Origin: Bacteroidota bacterium
GTDB lineage: Bacteria > Bacteroidota > Bacteroidia > Sphingobacteriales > Sphingobacteriaceae
NCBI GenBank assembly: GCA_026224775.1
Contig: JAMFRP010000040.1
Span: 44,832 to 108,831 of the forward strand
Reading direction: 5' to 3'
DNA: 64,000 nt
Shown: piece by piece, positions 35,297 to 43,719 of the stretch
How positions within the stretch are numbered: the stretch's first letter is position 1
How the letters are laid out: each line of letters opens with the position of its first letter
Notes under the pieces: generated by a model
Seen by the model: the letters and a program-made list of their open reading frames with translations, nothing else
Databases searched by the model: none
What the model was told of the DNA's origin: nothing
Program-made: the position numbers and the translations under genes

Positions 35297-37897
35297 TTAA
35301 TTAGCCGAATAAGTGAACTGATCATCGCTGATGAAGTTCTGACCTGATGGTTTAACAAAAACCGCGGTAAACATCCATTTTACCGGGTTCTCCCAATTAC
35401 CTGATTGGAAGCTACCCACGGGTAGTTTGATCATTAGCTGATTCCATCCCTGGTGCATATGTACAGCGGTTGGTGCACGGTATTCATAGCTTTCATCCAT
35501 AAGCGGGTTTTCTATATTTCCTTTTTCTCCGGCCCGTGCCCAATGAGGAGGATGAATTAATTCACCATTTATCCAAATTTCGCTGCTACGGTTATCCCAA
35601 GTATTTAATTCAGGCGCAGGTGTTGGTAATGATCTGGATATATTATAAAATCCTATCCACATTAAGGCACTCGTATTGCGGTTACTCCAAATATTGGCAA
35701 CAGCGTAGTAAGTAGTACTATCGATGGGCTTGGTCAATACACCTTTCACTTCAGGATACCAAAAATGCCTTAATATAATTGTCGCTCCGGTAAGCGGTAA
35801 ATATTTTTGCCTTCCAGGGCGAAAGCCTTTTTTTTCCGGAGCGAACTTAGCTGTCAGAACGCCCTTATTTACATATGGTCCGTAAAGTTTCCATTTAATG
35901 CCTGATTGCTTTATATAAGGGAAAGGCACATCAGCAAAATACTGCTTTTGCTGATCAATGAGCCGGTTTTCAAAAGCTGAAAAATTAGCGCTATCTATAA
36001 TGTCGGTATGCCAGTCATCAAATCCGCCACCTTTCCAGCTTCTTTCCGCAAAGGTTAACATGGCAGGATACACCGGGTTCATCGTCAGGAGATCCTCTTG
36101 CTTTAGCACATTACGGTCGGGCCATAAACATAATATACCTCCTAATTTTTTGACGCTCCCACTATCGCAATCATCAATTTTATGGTTAAAGATGCTGATC
36201 ACACTTTCGAGCGGATCCATGTGGTTGATATATAGGTTACGCGAATCGATATAGCTGATCCGGGGATCAAGAGAGCCTTTATTCATCCATAATTGACGTA
36301 TAGTAGCCGCCTCCAGGTTACCACCGGGAGACCAGGCGATAGTTTGTTTACCATATTCGTGCACGAATTGTATAATAGCTGGCAAAAAATTCTTATTGGT
36401 TATTTTCACCTCATCACCGCCTATATGTAAATAGGGAATGTCATATTCAGTACAAACCTCTTTCAAGATATTTTTTACAATCAGCATACCCGAATCACTT
36501 TGCATATCACAATGAAAAGCACGCCTGAATGCGGCACTATGCCCGGGCATATCAATTTCTGGTATCAGGGTGATATATCTTTCCTTACAGAATTTAATGA
36601 GATCTTTTAATTCATCAACCGTATAAAAAGCTCCTTTATTGCGTTCCATATTATCCGCCTGGGTCAGTTGCGGATACTGTTTTATCTGCAGTCGCCAGGC
36701 AATATCTTCGGTCAGGTGCAAATGAAAAACATTAAGTTTATATCTTGCCATCACCTCGATCTGCTGCTTAAGCAGATCTATGGATTCAAAATTACGGCCA
36801 ACGTCCACCATGTAACCCCGCCAATTGAAAGCAGGATAATCTGTAATAGCAACGCCATCTATCACACTATTATCCCGCATTAGCTGCGCAAGTGTTTGAA
36901 CAGCATTAAAACACCCATGCGGCGTGCCCGCCGCTATACTAACGCGATTGTTATTTACCTGAAGCCGGTAGGCTTCTTCATTTATTGCGTGAGTAGATGT
37001 ATTCTGATGCTCCAGTATGATTTGTGGTTCACCATTGTTGAGTATGTGATCAGAAATTTTGGCGATTAGTCCTTTTTCCTGCATCAGCTGTTGCAGACCA
37101 ACTGCTACACTCCTAAACATCGTATCCGTTACCACTATATAGTGGCATCTGTAAAGCGGGAAGAGATCATTTGTCCAGTTAATTGACCGGGGCAAGGGAA
37201 CAACAGATGGCTTAGCTTGCAGATCATATACATAAGGATAGATCATGTGTTTCCATAACATATAGCCTCTACCCTTTTCATGCAAACCATCATTGGTAAA
37301 AGCTGTATCCAGTTGTTGCTGCGCGTTAGTAAATGAGGGATACAGGTTAATAAATGTATATTGATGATCAGCGGCTCCTTGTTCAAGCAGCAGGTCCACT
37401 TGCTTTATCTGCTCTTCCTTATTTAAATGGCTGGGGAATTTATTAAAAGTATTGTTGACCGGAAGGATGCTCTGTACATATAACCGGGTACCCGGTGTTT
37501 CCCGGTGTATTCTATCGGCGATCAGAAAAATGTTCTTTGCCACGCTATCCGGAACGCGGCCTGCCGCAAGGTCATTAACGCCAATAAGCAAAAATATTTT
37601 CGATGGTTTACGGCTGGTAACTTCATCAAGCCGGTTTAAAACCCCTGCAGTTACATCTCCACTGATCCCCCTATTTTTTATCGTTTGATCGCCAAACAAT
37701 TCATTCCATTCATTTCCGTTGGTAATGCTATTTCCCAGGAATATAATATCATTTTTTGTTTCCGGAAGCACCCTGAAAAGTGAAGACCGTTGCTGATAAA
37801 ATGTCGGAAAAGATTGATCATACTTACCTTCCGGTTTCATTTGTCCGAAGGCATAACCACTTAATGTAAACAATACCAAAACAATAATTCGTTTCAT
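35297..37897 (-). CDS. SGNH esterase-GH20 beta-N-acetylhexosaminidase fusion
   Basis: An exported 866-residue two-enzyme protein, signal peptide to residue 19. Residues about 48-225 are an SGNH/GDSL hydrolase with all four blocks: Ser57 in GNSITNG, Gly80 in GISGD, Asn108 in GVNDL, and Asp203/His206 in NDGLHEKG. After a linker come the GH20b alpha/beta domain (about 230-355) and the GH20 barrel, with the catalytic pair Asp495-Glu496 in HIGGDEV. The remaining 200 residues form C-terminal beta domains. The likely roles are removal of O-acetyl groups plus release of terminal GlcNAc or GalNAc from one glycan. Two LacI-type operators lie upstream at 38042-38051 and 38108-38119, and a candidate TATGTTTG -7 box at 37941-37948 on this strand. 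Confidence 0.9.
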   Translation of the reverse strand: MKRIIVLVLFTLSGYAFGQMKPEGKYDQSFPTFYQQRSSLFRVLPETKNDIIFLGNSITNGNEWNELFGDQTIKNRGISGDVTAGVLNRLDEVTSRKPSKIFLLIGVNDLAAGRVPDSVAKNIFLIADRIHRETPGTRLYVQSILPVNNTFNKFPSHLNKEEQIKQVDLLLEQGAADHQYTFINLYPSFTNAQQQLDTAFTNDGLHEKGRGYMLWKHMIYPYVYDLQAKPSVVPLPRSINWTNDLFPLYRCHYIVVTDTMFRSVAVGLQQLMQEKGLIAKISDHILNNGEPQIILEHQNTSTHAINEEAYRLQVNNNRVSIAAGTPHGCFNAVQTLAQLMRDNSVIDGVAITDYPAFNWRGYMVDVGRNFESIDLLKQQIEVMARYKLNVFHLHLTEDIAWRLQIKQYPQLTQADNMERNKGAFYTVDELKDLIKFCKERYITLIPEIDMPGHSAAFRRAFHCDMQSDSGMLIVKNILKEVCTEYDIPYLHIGGDEVKITNKNFLPAIIQFVHEYGKQTIAWSPGGNLEAATIRQLWMNKGSLDPRISYIDSRNLYINHMDPLESVISIFNHKIDDCDSGSVKKLGGILCLWPDRNVLKQEDLLTMNPVYPAMLTFAERSWKGGGFDDWHTDIIDSANFSAFENRLIDQQKQYFADVPFPYIKQSGIKWKLYGPYVNKGVLTAKFAPEKKGFRPGRQKYLPLTGATIILRHFWYPEVKGVLTKPIDSTTYYAVANIWSNRNTSALMWIGFYNISRSLPTPAPELNTWDNRSSEIWINGELIHPPHWARAGEKGNIENPLMDESYEYRAPTAVHMHQGWNQLMIKLPVGSFQSGNWENPVKWMFTAVFVKPSGQNFISDDQFTYSAN

Positions 37898-38041
37898 TTT
37901 CGCTTATAACTCTAATAAGATTAGACGTCTTCATCCAAGTCAAACATATTTTGAAAGCACAGTGATTACGCCCGGCTAACTGACAGTAAAAATAGTAATA
38001 GGAACTGACAGCCGCTTATTTGAAGCCCGATTTTCACCAGA

Positions 38042-38119
38042 CAAACGTTTGCATAGCGCCATTTAAGGTGAATATTAGTTTACCGATAGTCCGGAAACCT
38101 GCACGCCGCAAACGTTTGC
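38042..38119. promoter_or_regulatory. Two LacI-type operators (CAAACGTTTG) upstream of the SGNH-GH20 gene
   Basis: CAAACGTTTG occurs at 38042-38051 and, extended to the perfect GCAAACGTTTGC, at 38108-38119. The centres are 67 nt apart. Palindromes with a central CG are the standard operator type of LacI family proteins. A third copy is at 40564-40573, and a LacI family gene lies at 42631. Confidence 0.65.
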
Positions 38120-38161
38120 TCTGCTGTTTTAGATAATTGCTGTTGGTTGCTTGATTACCTA

Positions 38162-40513
38162 TTACTCAACTTTAACCTCATCAACAAAAAGCCATGCTTG
38201 ATTTCCTTCTCCTGGAGAGCCTTTTGGAATAAGCCCGTCACATTTTGCAACTACCTTTACATATCTGGCGTTTATGTGCCCTAACCCCATCTTTAAAATA
38301 TGGGATCCATCTTTGTTTGTTTGCAGGTCGGCTTGCCTTGCTACTTCTTTAAAATCTACCCCATTATCCGAAACCGATACACTAACCCACTGTGGCATAT
38401 AAACCCAGTCTGATGGTTTATTAAAAAACCTTGTCGTTATGGTATCCATATACTGCGATGTTCCCAAATCAATTGTTCCGTCAAAATCCTGTCCGCTCCA
38501 ACCCAGCCACTCGCCATCATTAAACCTGTTGTCGCTTCCCAAAATTCCATTATTCCAGGCATGTTCGCCACCTTTATTGTAGGACTTGTTCGCCAGAGTT
38601 ACTAATGTGGACTGATGACCTGTAGCCTTGTTTATAGTAAATGTTTTGTTCACCTCGTCAACCAGTATACCCTTATAAATTACGCCTGCATTTATTTCAG
38701 CATCTTTAGTTATGGTGATAGGTCCGGTGTATTTCAATGAATTAACGGTTGGATGAGATCCATCTGTAGTATAATATACATTGTAACCATTCGGAACACC
38801 TGCTAGCTGCGCCTTCACCAGTTTCGTTACCGAATCAATTGAAGTAGTCATTTGAATGTCGAACATATGGCGTGAGTAGTTGACGTGATAATAATCAAGC
38901 CGGTTGATGTAAGACAAAAGCCTGCTCAAAAATTGATCATAAGGCTGTTTATTGGTAGTCCATGCTACTTCAGCCAATGCTATAGCCCTCGGGAAATACA
39001 TGTATTCGGCATGCTCTGGCGTTGGTACAGATTCTGTCCATAAATTACCCTGGGTTCCGATGATTAGCTTTGCCTGTTCCGGCGTTAAACCATCCGGCAC
39101 TGGATGATAACCATAAACAGTGGACAAGGTTGTTAAACCCTCAAATGCGGGAGGTTCTGCGCTATCGGCAGACTGATAATGATCAAAGTAACAATAGTCG
39201 CCTGGTGTCATAATTACGTTATGCCCCAATTTGGCTGCATCAATTCCTCCTTGTTCGCCTCTCCAGCTCATAACTGTCGCATTGGGTGCTAAACCTCCTT
39301 CTAAAATTTCATCCCATCCAATTACGGTTCTGCCTTTTTCATTCACAAATTTCTCAATCCGCTTTATAAAATAACTTTGTAATTCATCTACCGAGTTTAG
39401 ATGTTCATCTTTCATTCTTTTAAGGCATATCGGGCATTTACGCCAATTTTCCTTAGATGCTTCGTCCCCGGCTATATGGATATATTTAGATGGAAAAACA
39501 TCCATCACTTCGGTTAGTATATCAGTCAGGAAAATAAATGTTGAATCCTTCGTACAAAATTCATTCTGTATTTGCGATGGATATGGGAATGCCTTGCCTG
39601 TGCTATCTAAACAAGCAAATTGGGGGTAAGCGGCAAGCGCAGCACTTGCATGCGCAGGCATTTCGATTTCGGGAATAATGGTAATAAATTTAGATTGCGC
39701 GTAGGCAACCAGTTTGCGCAACTGATCCTGCGTGTAGAAACCGCCGTAAAGCGTATCATTCGGCCGTGACGCATAATCATACGTGGTGTTGAAAGCCGTT
39801 CCTTTACGATAAGCGCCTATTGTGGTTAGCTTAGGATATTTCTTACTCTCAAAACGCCAGCCCTGGCTATCTGTTAAATGTAAGTGCAGGGTGTTCATTT
39901 TTTGCATGGCCATCAGGTCCACCATCTTTTTCAGGAAACTGAATGGCATAAAGTGCCGTGCAACATCAAGCATTAAACCACGGTAAGCAAACGCCGGAGC
40001 ATCATCTATCACAAGTGCCTGAGCTTTCCATTGTACATTTTTCACCAGTGTAGGGCTCTCTATTTCTGTTGGGAGTAATTGCAATAGCGACTGAACCGCA
40101 TAAAATACTCCGGTAGATGTTCCGGCTTCAATCTTAATACTATTTGGGCTGATTTTCAGGTGATAACCTTCCGGTTGAGTTATGCTATCCGTTAGCCTGA
40201 CAAGAATATCATGGGTATGTAATTTGCCGGTAGCTTTTAGTTTGATGCCGGCAGCTTTTTGCAGTTTTAAAACCAATGGACTAATAGCTACGACCAGTTC
40301 TTTATCCTGATGATTATAAATGATACGCGTTGCTCTGGTTATAACAAACTCTCCGGGCATAGCCTTAACCGCATTGGGATACGGAATAATATTTATTGTT
40401 TGACTAAAAGCAGTTTGAGAAAAGTTGATGACAAGCAGCAGAGGAATAAGGGTAACAATCCGTTTTGATAAATTTACAATCACTTTAATACAAATTAGAT
40501 TAAGATACCGCAA
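38162..40513 (-). CDS. GH20 beta-N-acetylhexosaminidase with C-terminal discoidin-like domain
   Basis: An exported 783-residue enzyme releasing terminal beta-linked GlcNAc or GalNAc. The signal peptide is long, ending near residue 38 (AFSQ). Domains in order: GH20b (about 40-160), GH20 barrel (about 165-520) with Asp350-Glu351 in HIAGDEAS and the substrate Trp in VIGWDEIL, a chitobiase C-terminal-like beta domain (about 555-630, YYTTDGSHPTVNS), and a CBM32/F5-8 C-like domain (about 640-783). It shares a divergent control region with the GH35 gene, holding a LacI-type operator at 40564-40573. Unlike the neighbouring GH20 it has no esterase domain. Confidence 0.94.
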   Translation of the reverse strand: MRYLNLICIKVIVNLSKRIVTLIPLLLVINFSQTAFSQTINIIPYPNAVKAMPGEFVITRATRIIYNHQDKELVVAISPLVLKLQKAAGIKLKATGKLHTHDILVRLTDSITQPEGYHLKISPNSIKIEAGTSTGVFYAVQSLLQLLPTEIESPTLVKNVQWKAQALVIDDAPAFAYRGLMLDVARHFMPFSFLKKMVDLMAMQKMNTLHLHLTDSQGWRFESKKYPKLTTIGAYRKGTAFNTTYDYASRPNDTLYGGFYTQDQLRKLVAYAQSKFITIIPEIEMPAHASAALAAYPQFACLDSTGKAFPYPSQIQNEFCTKDSTFIFLTDILTEVMDVFPSKYIHIAGDEASKENWRKCPICLKRMKDEHLNSVDELQSYFIKRIEKFVNEKGRTVIGWDEILEGGLAPNATVMSWRGEQGGIDAAKLGHNVIMTPGDYCYFDHYQSADSAEPPAFEGLTTLSTVYGYHPVPDGLTPEQAKLIIGTQGNLWTESVPTPEHAEYMYFPRAIALAEVAWTTNKQPYDQFLSRLLSYINRLDYYHVNYSRHMFDIQMTTSIDSVTKLVKAQLAGVPNGYNVYYTTDGSHPTVNSLKYTGPITITKDAEINAGVIYKGILVDEVNKTFTINKATGHQSTLVTLANKSYNKGGEHAWNNGILGSDNRFNDGEWLGWSGQDFDGTIDLGTSQYMDTITTRFFNKPSDWVYMPQWVSVSVSDNGVDFKEVARQADLQTNKDGSHILKMGLGHINARYVKVVAKCDGLIPKGSPGEGNQAWLFVDEVKVE

Positions 40514-40563
40514 GTTAGCAATTAGGTTATAATGGTCAGTAAATTCGACTTATTAATCCTACG

Positions 40564-40573
40564 CAAACGTTTG
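40564..40573. promoter_or_regulatory. LacI-type operator in the GH20/GH35 divergent promoter
   Basis: CAAACGTTTG here is identical to the cores at 38042 and 38108. It is 51 nt from the GH20 start and 96 nt from the GH35 start. Its right half (TTTG, 40570-40573) could be the -33 element of a promoter whose -7-like TATTTTG is at 40591-40597, so a bound repressor would block it. Confidence 0.62.
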
Positions 40574-40668
40574 TGTTTAAGTGTAGCAGCTATTTTGTGG
40601 TTAATGAGTATAAAAAAGTTAATTTCGTTTGTATAAAACTACGTATTACTAACATTGCTAAAATTAAT

Positions 40669-42519
40669 ATGAATAAAAGAGTTGTTTGCCTACTATTATG
40701 TTGTTTACTTGTTTCAAAAGGCTTTAGTCAGGTGAAACATACGTTTGAGGTTAGTGATGGCGCATTTAAATACGATGGAAAAACAATCCAGATACATTCA
40801 GGAGAGATGCATTTTGCACGTGTGCCTGCACCTTACTGGCGTCACCGGCTAAAAATGATGCGGGCCATGGGTCTTAATGCCGTTGCCACCTATGTTTTTT
40901 GGAATTATCAGGAAACAGCACCCGGCGTTTGGGACTTTAAGACAGGCAATCATAACATCAGGGAGTTTATAAAAATCGCCCAGCAGGAGGGCTTAATGGT
41001 GATACTCAGGCCAGGGCCATATGCCTGTGCCGAGTGGGAATTCGGAGGCTACCCGTGGTGGCTTCTTAAAAACAAAGATCTGGTGATCAGAAGTAATAAT
41101 CGTCAATTTCTTGATTCATGCAAGGTGTATATAAATAAACTGGCTGATCAGGTAAGGGATCTTCAGATCACACATGGCGGGCCCGTGATTATGGTACAGG
41201 CAGAAAATGAGTTTGGATCATATGTAAGCCAGCGTAAGGATATTTCATTAGCAGATCATAAAGTTTACAGCGCGGCAATAAAAAAACTATTGATCGATGC
41301 AGGAATAGATGTCCCTTTATATACATCGGATGGTAGCGATGCATTTGAAGGGGGAACCATTACCGGTACACTACCTACTGCTAATGGCGAAACAGATGTA
41401 CAACGTTTAAAAAAAGTGGTTAACCAATACCATGGCGGCAAGGGCCCTTACATGGTTGCCGAATACTATCCGGGTTGGCTGGACCACTGGGGTGAAAAAT
41501 TTGAAAAAGTCCCGACAGAAGGTGTGATCAAAGCTTTAGAAGCTTACTTAAAAGATAGTGTATCATTTAATCTGTATATGGTACATGGAGGTACTGATTT
41601 TGGTTTTACAAGCGGTGCAAACTACAGCAAAGAACATCAGCTGCAACCCGACCTAACCAGTTATGACTATGATGCGCCAATTACAGAATCTGGCTGGGTA
41701 ACACCTAAATTTACTGCCATACGTAACTTATTAAAAAGATATGTGAGTTATCCCGTTCCAGCTATTCCTGAACAGATTCCCGTTATACAAATTCCACCGG
41801 TTAAATTAACGGCAACTGTGAACCTACTGAATTTAGTAAATCATATGACTCCCGTGGTGGCTGATACACCCGAAACTTTTGAAAGCCTTAACCAGGGAAG
41901 CGGCTATATTTTATATAGCCGTAAATTTATCCAACCAATAAGTGGGTCACTGGATATTGAGGGATTGAGAGACTATGCGACCATCTATGTAAACGGAGAA
42001 AAAGTGGCGGAGCTTAATCGCCAGCAAAATAAATTCACCTGCGATATTAATATTCCGGCTAACGCCCGCCTTGACATTTTAGTGGAAAACATGGGCCGCA
42101 TTAATTATGGCAGCGAAATCATCCATAATTCAAAAGGTATTATAAGCCCGGTTGTAATTAATGGCAAAAGCATCGCTGGGAACTGGAAAATGTACAAATT
42201 CCCTATGAACAAAGTGCCTGTTCTGAGCCATAGCACTGTAAACATCAAAGGAAGCCCGACATTTTACCAGGGCAAGTTTAAATTAGCTGGCACCGGCGAT
42301 ACGTTTTTGGACATGCATTCCTGGGGCAAAGGTATCGTATTTATAAATGGATACAACCTTGGAAGATACTGGAAAATCGGACCTCAGCAAACACTTTACT
42401 TACCCGGATGCTGGTTAAAAAAAGGCGAGAATATAATTACTGTTTTTGAACAGCAAAATGATAATCCACAACACGAAATTGTAACGGTTAAAGCACCGGT
42501 ACTTGATGAACTGCGTTAA
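40669..42519 (+). CDS. GH35 beta-galactosidase
   Basis: A secreted exo-beta-galactosidase of 616 residues. The ATG at 40669 starts a clear signal peptide (MNKRVVCLLLCCLL, then SKGFSQ), so the upstream in-frame ATG at 40573 is not used. The barrel (about 30-340) contains the acid/base Glu181 in QAENEFGS and the nucleophile Glu265 in MVAEYYPGW, plus the GH35 stretch RPGPYACAEWEFGGYP. Two C-terminal jelly-roll beta domains follow. It could trim beta-galactose before the GH20 enzymes take the underlying HexNAc, or act on plant galactans. It is followed by a small hairpin (arms 42530-42537 and 42556-42563) with T-runs. Confidence 0.94.
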   Translation: MNKRVVCLLLCCLLVSKGFSQVKHTFEVSDGAFKYDGKTIQIHSGEMHFARVPAPYWRHRLKMMRAMGLNAVATYVFWNYQETAPGVWDFKTGNHNIREFIKIAQQEGLMVILRPGPYACAEWEFGGYPWWLLKNKDLVIRSNNRQFLDSCKVYINKLADQVRDLQITHGGPVIMVQAENEFGSYVSQRKDISLADHKVYSAAIKKLLIDAGIDVPLYTSDGSDAFEGGTITGTLPTANGETDVQRLKKVVNQYHGGKGPYMVAEYYPGWLDHWGEKFEKVPTEGVIKALEAYLKDSVSFNLYMVHGGTDFGFTSGANYSKEHQLQPDLTSYDYDAPITESGWVTPKFTAIRNLLKRYVSYPVPAIPEQIPVIQIPPVKLTATVNLLNLVNHMTPVVADTPETFESLNQGSGYILYSRKFIQPISGSLDIEGLRDYATIYVNGEKVAELNRQQNKFTCDINIPANARLDILVENMGRINYGSEIIHNSKGIISPVVINGKSIAGNWKMYKFPMNKVPVLSHSTVNIKGSPTFYQGKFKLAGTGDTFLDMHSWGKGIVFINGYNLGRYWKIGPQQTLYLPGCWLKKGENIITVFEQQNDNPQHEIVTVKAPVLDELR

Positions 42520-42529
42520 ATAATTCAGC

Positions 42530-42563
42530 AACAAACCGGATGCTTTGACGCTGAAGGTTTGTT
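42530..42563 (+). terminator. Weak intrinsic terminator after the GH35 gene
   Basis: AACAAACC (42530-42537) and GGTTTGTT (42556-42563) can pair, and are followed by AAATTTTTGTTTG. The stem is short (8 bp), so termination may be partial and the LacI gene could be read through. Confidence 0.4.
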
Positions 42564-42584
42564 AAATTTTTGTTTGTTAGATAT

Positions 42585-42631
42585 TTTTATCAATATTGCA
42601 TTATGTTATACATAATGCAATATTGATAAAA
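42585..42631. repeat. Perfect 21-bp inverted repeat abutting the LacI start codon
   Basis: Arms at 42585-42605 and 42611-42631 are exact reverse complements around a 5-nt centre (TTATA). The right arm ends on the A of the ATG at 42631. The inner 17 nt (42600-42616, ATTATGTTATACATAAT) match the operator-like palindromes near the GntR gene. In RNA it would form a long AU-rich hairpin covering the whole translation-initiation region. Confidence 0.85.
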
Positions 42632-43689
42632 TGTATTCAAAGCCAGCTACCATAACAGAAATTGCCTCCATTCTAAACGTATCTCCATCTACTGTATCAA
42701 GGGCTCTTCATGATCATTCAAGCATTGGGCAGGCAACACGAGTAAAAGTAAGGAGTCTGGCAACGAAGCTTAATTATGAACCTAACTTATCGGCAATATC
42801 TTTTCAGAAAGGCAGAAACTATACCATTGGTGTCATATTGCCGGAACTTTCAGAATCATTCTTTTCTACCATAGTTAGTGCCATTGAAGATACTGCCGCA
42901 AAACAAAATTATACCGTATTAATAGCGCAGTCTCATGAAAATACGGACCATGAAAAACAATTGGTAAAAAGGATGAAAGATCAGCGTGTGGATGGATTGT
43001 TGGTTTCGATTGCCAAAAACACTACAAATATTGATCATTTTCAATGCCTTAAAAATTATAATATCCCGGTGGTGTTCTTTGATCGTGTGCCTCCAATTGC
43101 ACAAACCCATTTTGTGGGCTGTAACATCAAAACCGGCACAATTGAGGCGATGAACTATTTATTGAAAAAAGGCCATCGCGTTATTGGAATGATTAACGGA
43201 CCAAAGACATTATTTGCATGCGACGAAAGGCGGGAGGGATATATTGAAGCCATGACAAAGAATCGTTTAAAATTTGATCCATCAATGATTGTCAATTGCG
43301 ACCTAACCGAGCAGGGAACACTCATGGCGTATCGTGAATTACTTGCCAATAAAAGGAAACCGACAGCCATCATAACATTTAATGATTACCTGGCTTTGTT
43401 CGCAATCAATTACTCGCGCCACTCCGACAACGAGGCGGATAAGGATATTGAATTTGTCAGCTATTCCAACCTCCCACTTGTTCACTATATGGATGTTATA
43501 CCGGCCGCTTCTGTCGAACAGTTTCCATATTTACAAGGGCAGAAGGCTACAGACATTCTAATGCAGCTGCTGGATCAGAAAAATGAAAACAACCATGTGC
43601 CTCTGGGTTATTACAAAGTAAAAATAGAGTCACAGTTACTGGAATCCAGGAAATCGTCCGCAATAAAACCTGCTGCCATTGTCGGTTAA
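42631..43689 (+). CDS. LacI family transcriptional regulator
   Basis: A 352-residue regulator. Residues about 7-55 are the LacI helix-turn-helix and hinge (ITEIASILNVSPSTVSRALHD); residues about 60-340 are a periplasmic-binding-protein-like sensor domain with GVILPELSESFFSTIV and FDRVPP motifs. It probably binds the CAAACGTTTG operators in front of the two GH20 genes and the GH35 gene, making it the local glycan-responsive switch. Its own promoter region holds a different palindrome shared with the GntR gene, so the two regulators may be linked. No Shine-Dalgarno is present; the start is fixed by the conserved N-terminus. Confidence 0.93.
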   Translation: MYSKPATITEIASILNVSPSTVSRALHDHSSIGQATRVKVRSLATKLNYEPNLSAISFQKGRNYTIGVILPELSESFFSTIVSAIEDTAAKQNYTVLIAQSHENTDHEKQLVKRMKDQRVDGLLVSIAKNTTNIDHFQCLKNYNIPVVFFDRVPPIAQTHFVGCNIKTGTIEAMNYLLKKGHRVIGMINGPKTLFACDERREGYIEAMTKNRLKFDPSMIVNCDLTEQGTLMAYRELLANKRKPTAIITFNDYLALFAINYSRHSDNEADKDIEFVSYSNLPLVHYMDVIPAASVEQFPYLQGQKATDILMQLLDQKNENNHVPLGYYKVKIESQLLESRKSSAIKPAAIVG

Positions 43690-43690
43690 C

Positions 43691-43719
43691 AATCCGCTAA
43701 ATCAACGTTTTAGTGGGTT
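43691..43719. terminator. Hairpin terminator between LacI and beta-helix genes
   Basis: AATCCGCTAAA (43691-43701) pairs with TTTAGTGGGTT (43709-43719), allowing two wobble pairs, around a 7-nt loop, and is followed by ATTTTGT. It lies across the ends of two convergent genes. Confidence 0.55.

Noticed and set aside
40573..40668. Upstream ATG of the GH35 frame
   Set aside because: It starts right at the LacI-type operator and adds 32 residues before a standard signal peptide.
42585..42631. Reading the large LacI-upstream inverted repeat as the GH35 terminator
   Set aside because: The stem is AU-rich without a GC core or a following T-run on the plus strand, and a separate weak hairpin lies closer to the GH35 stop.
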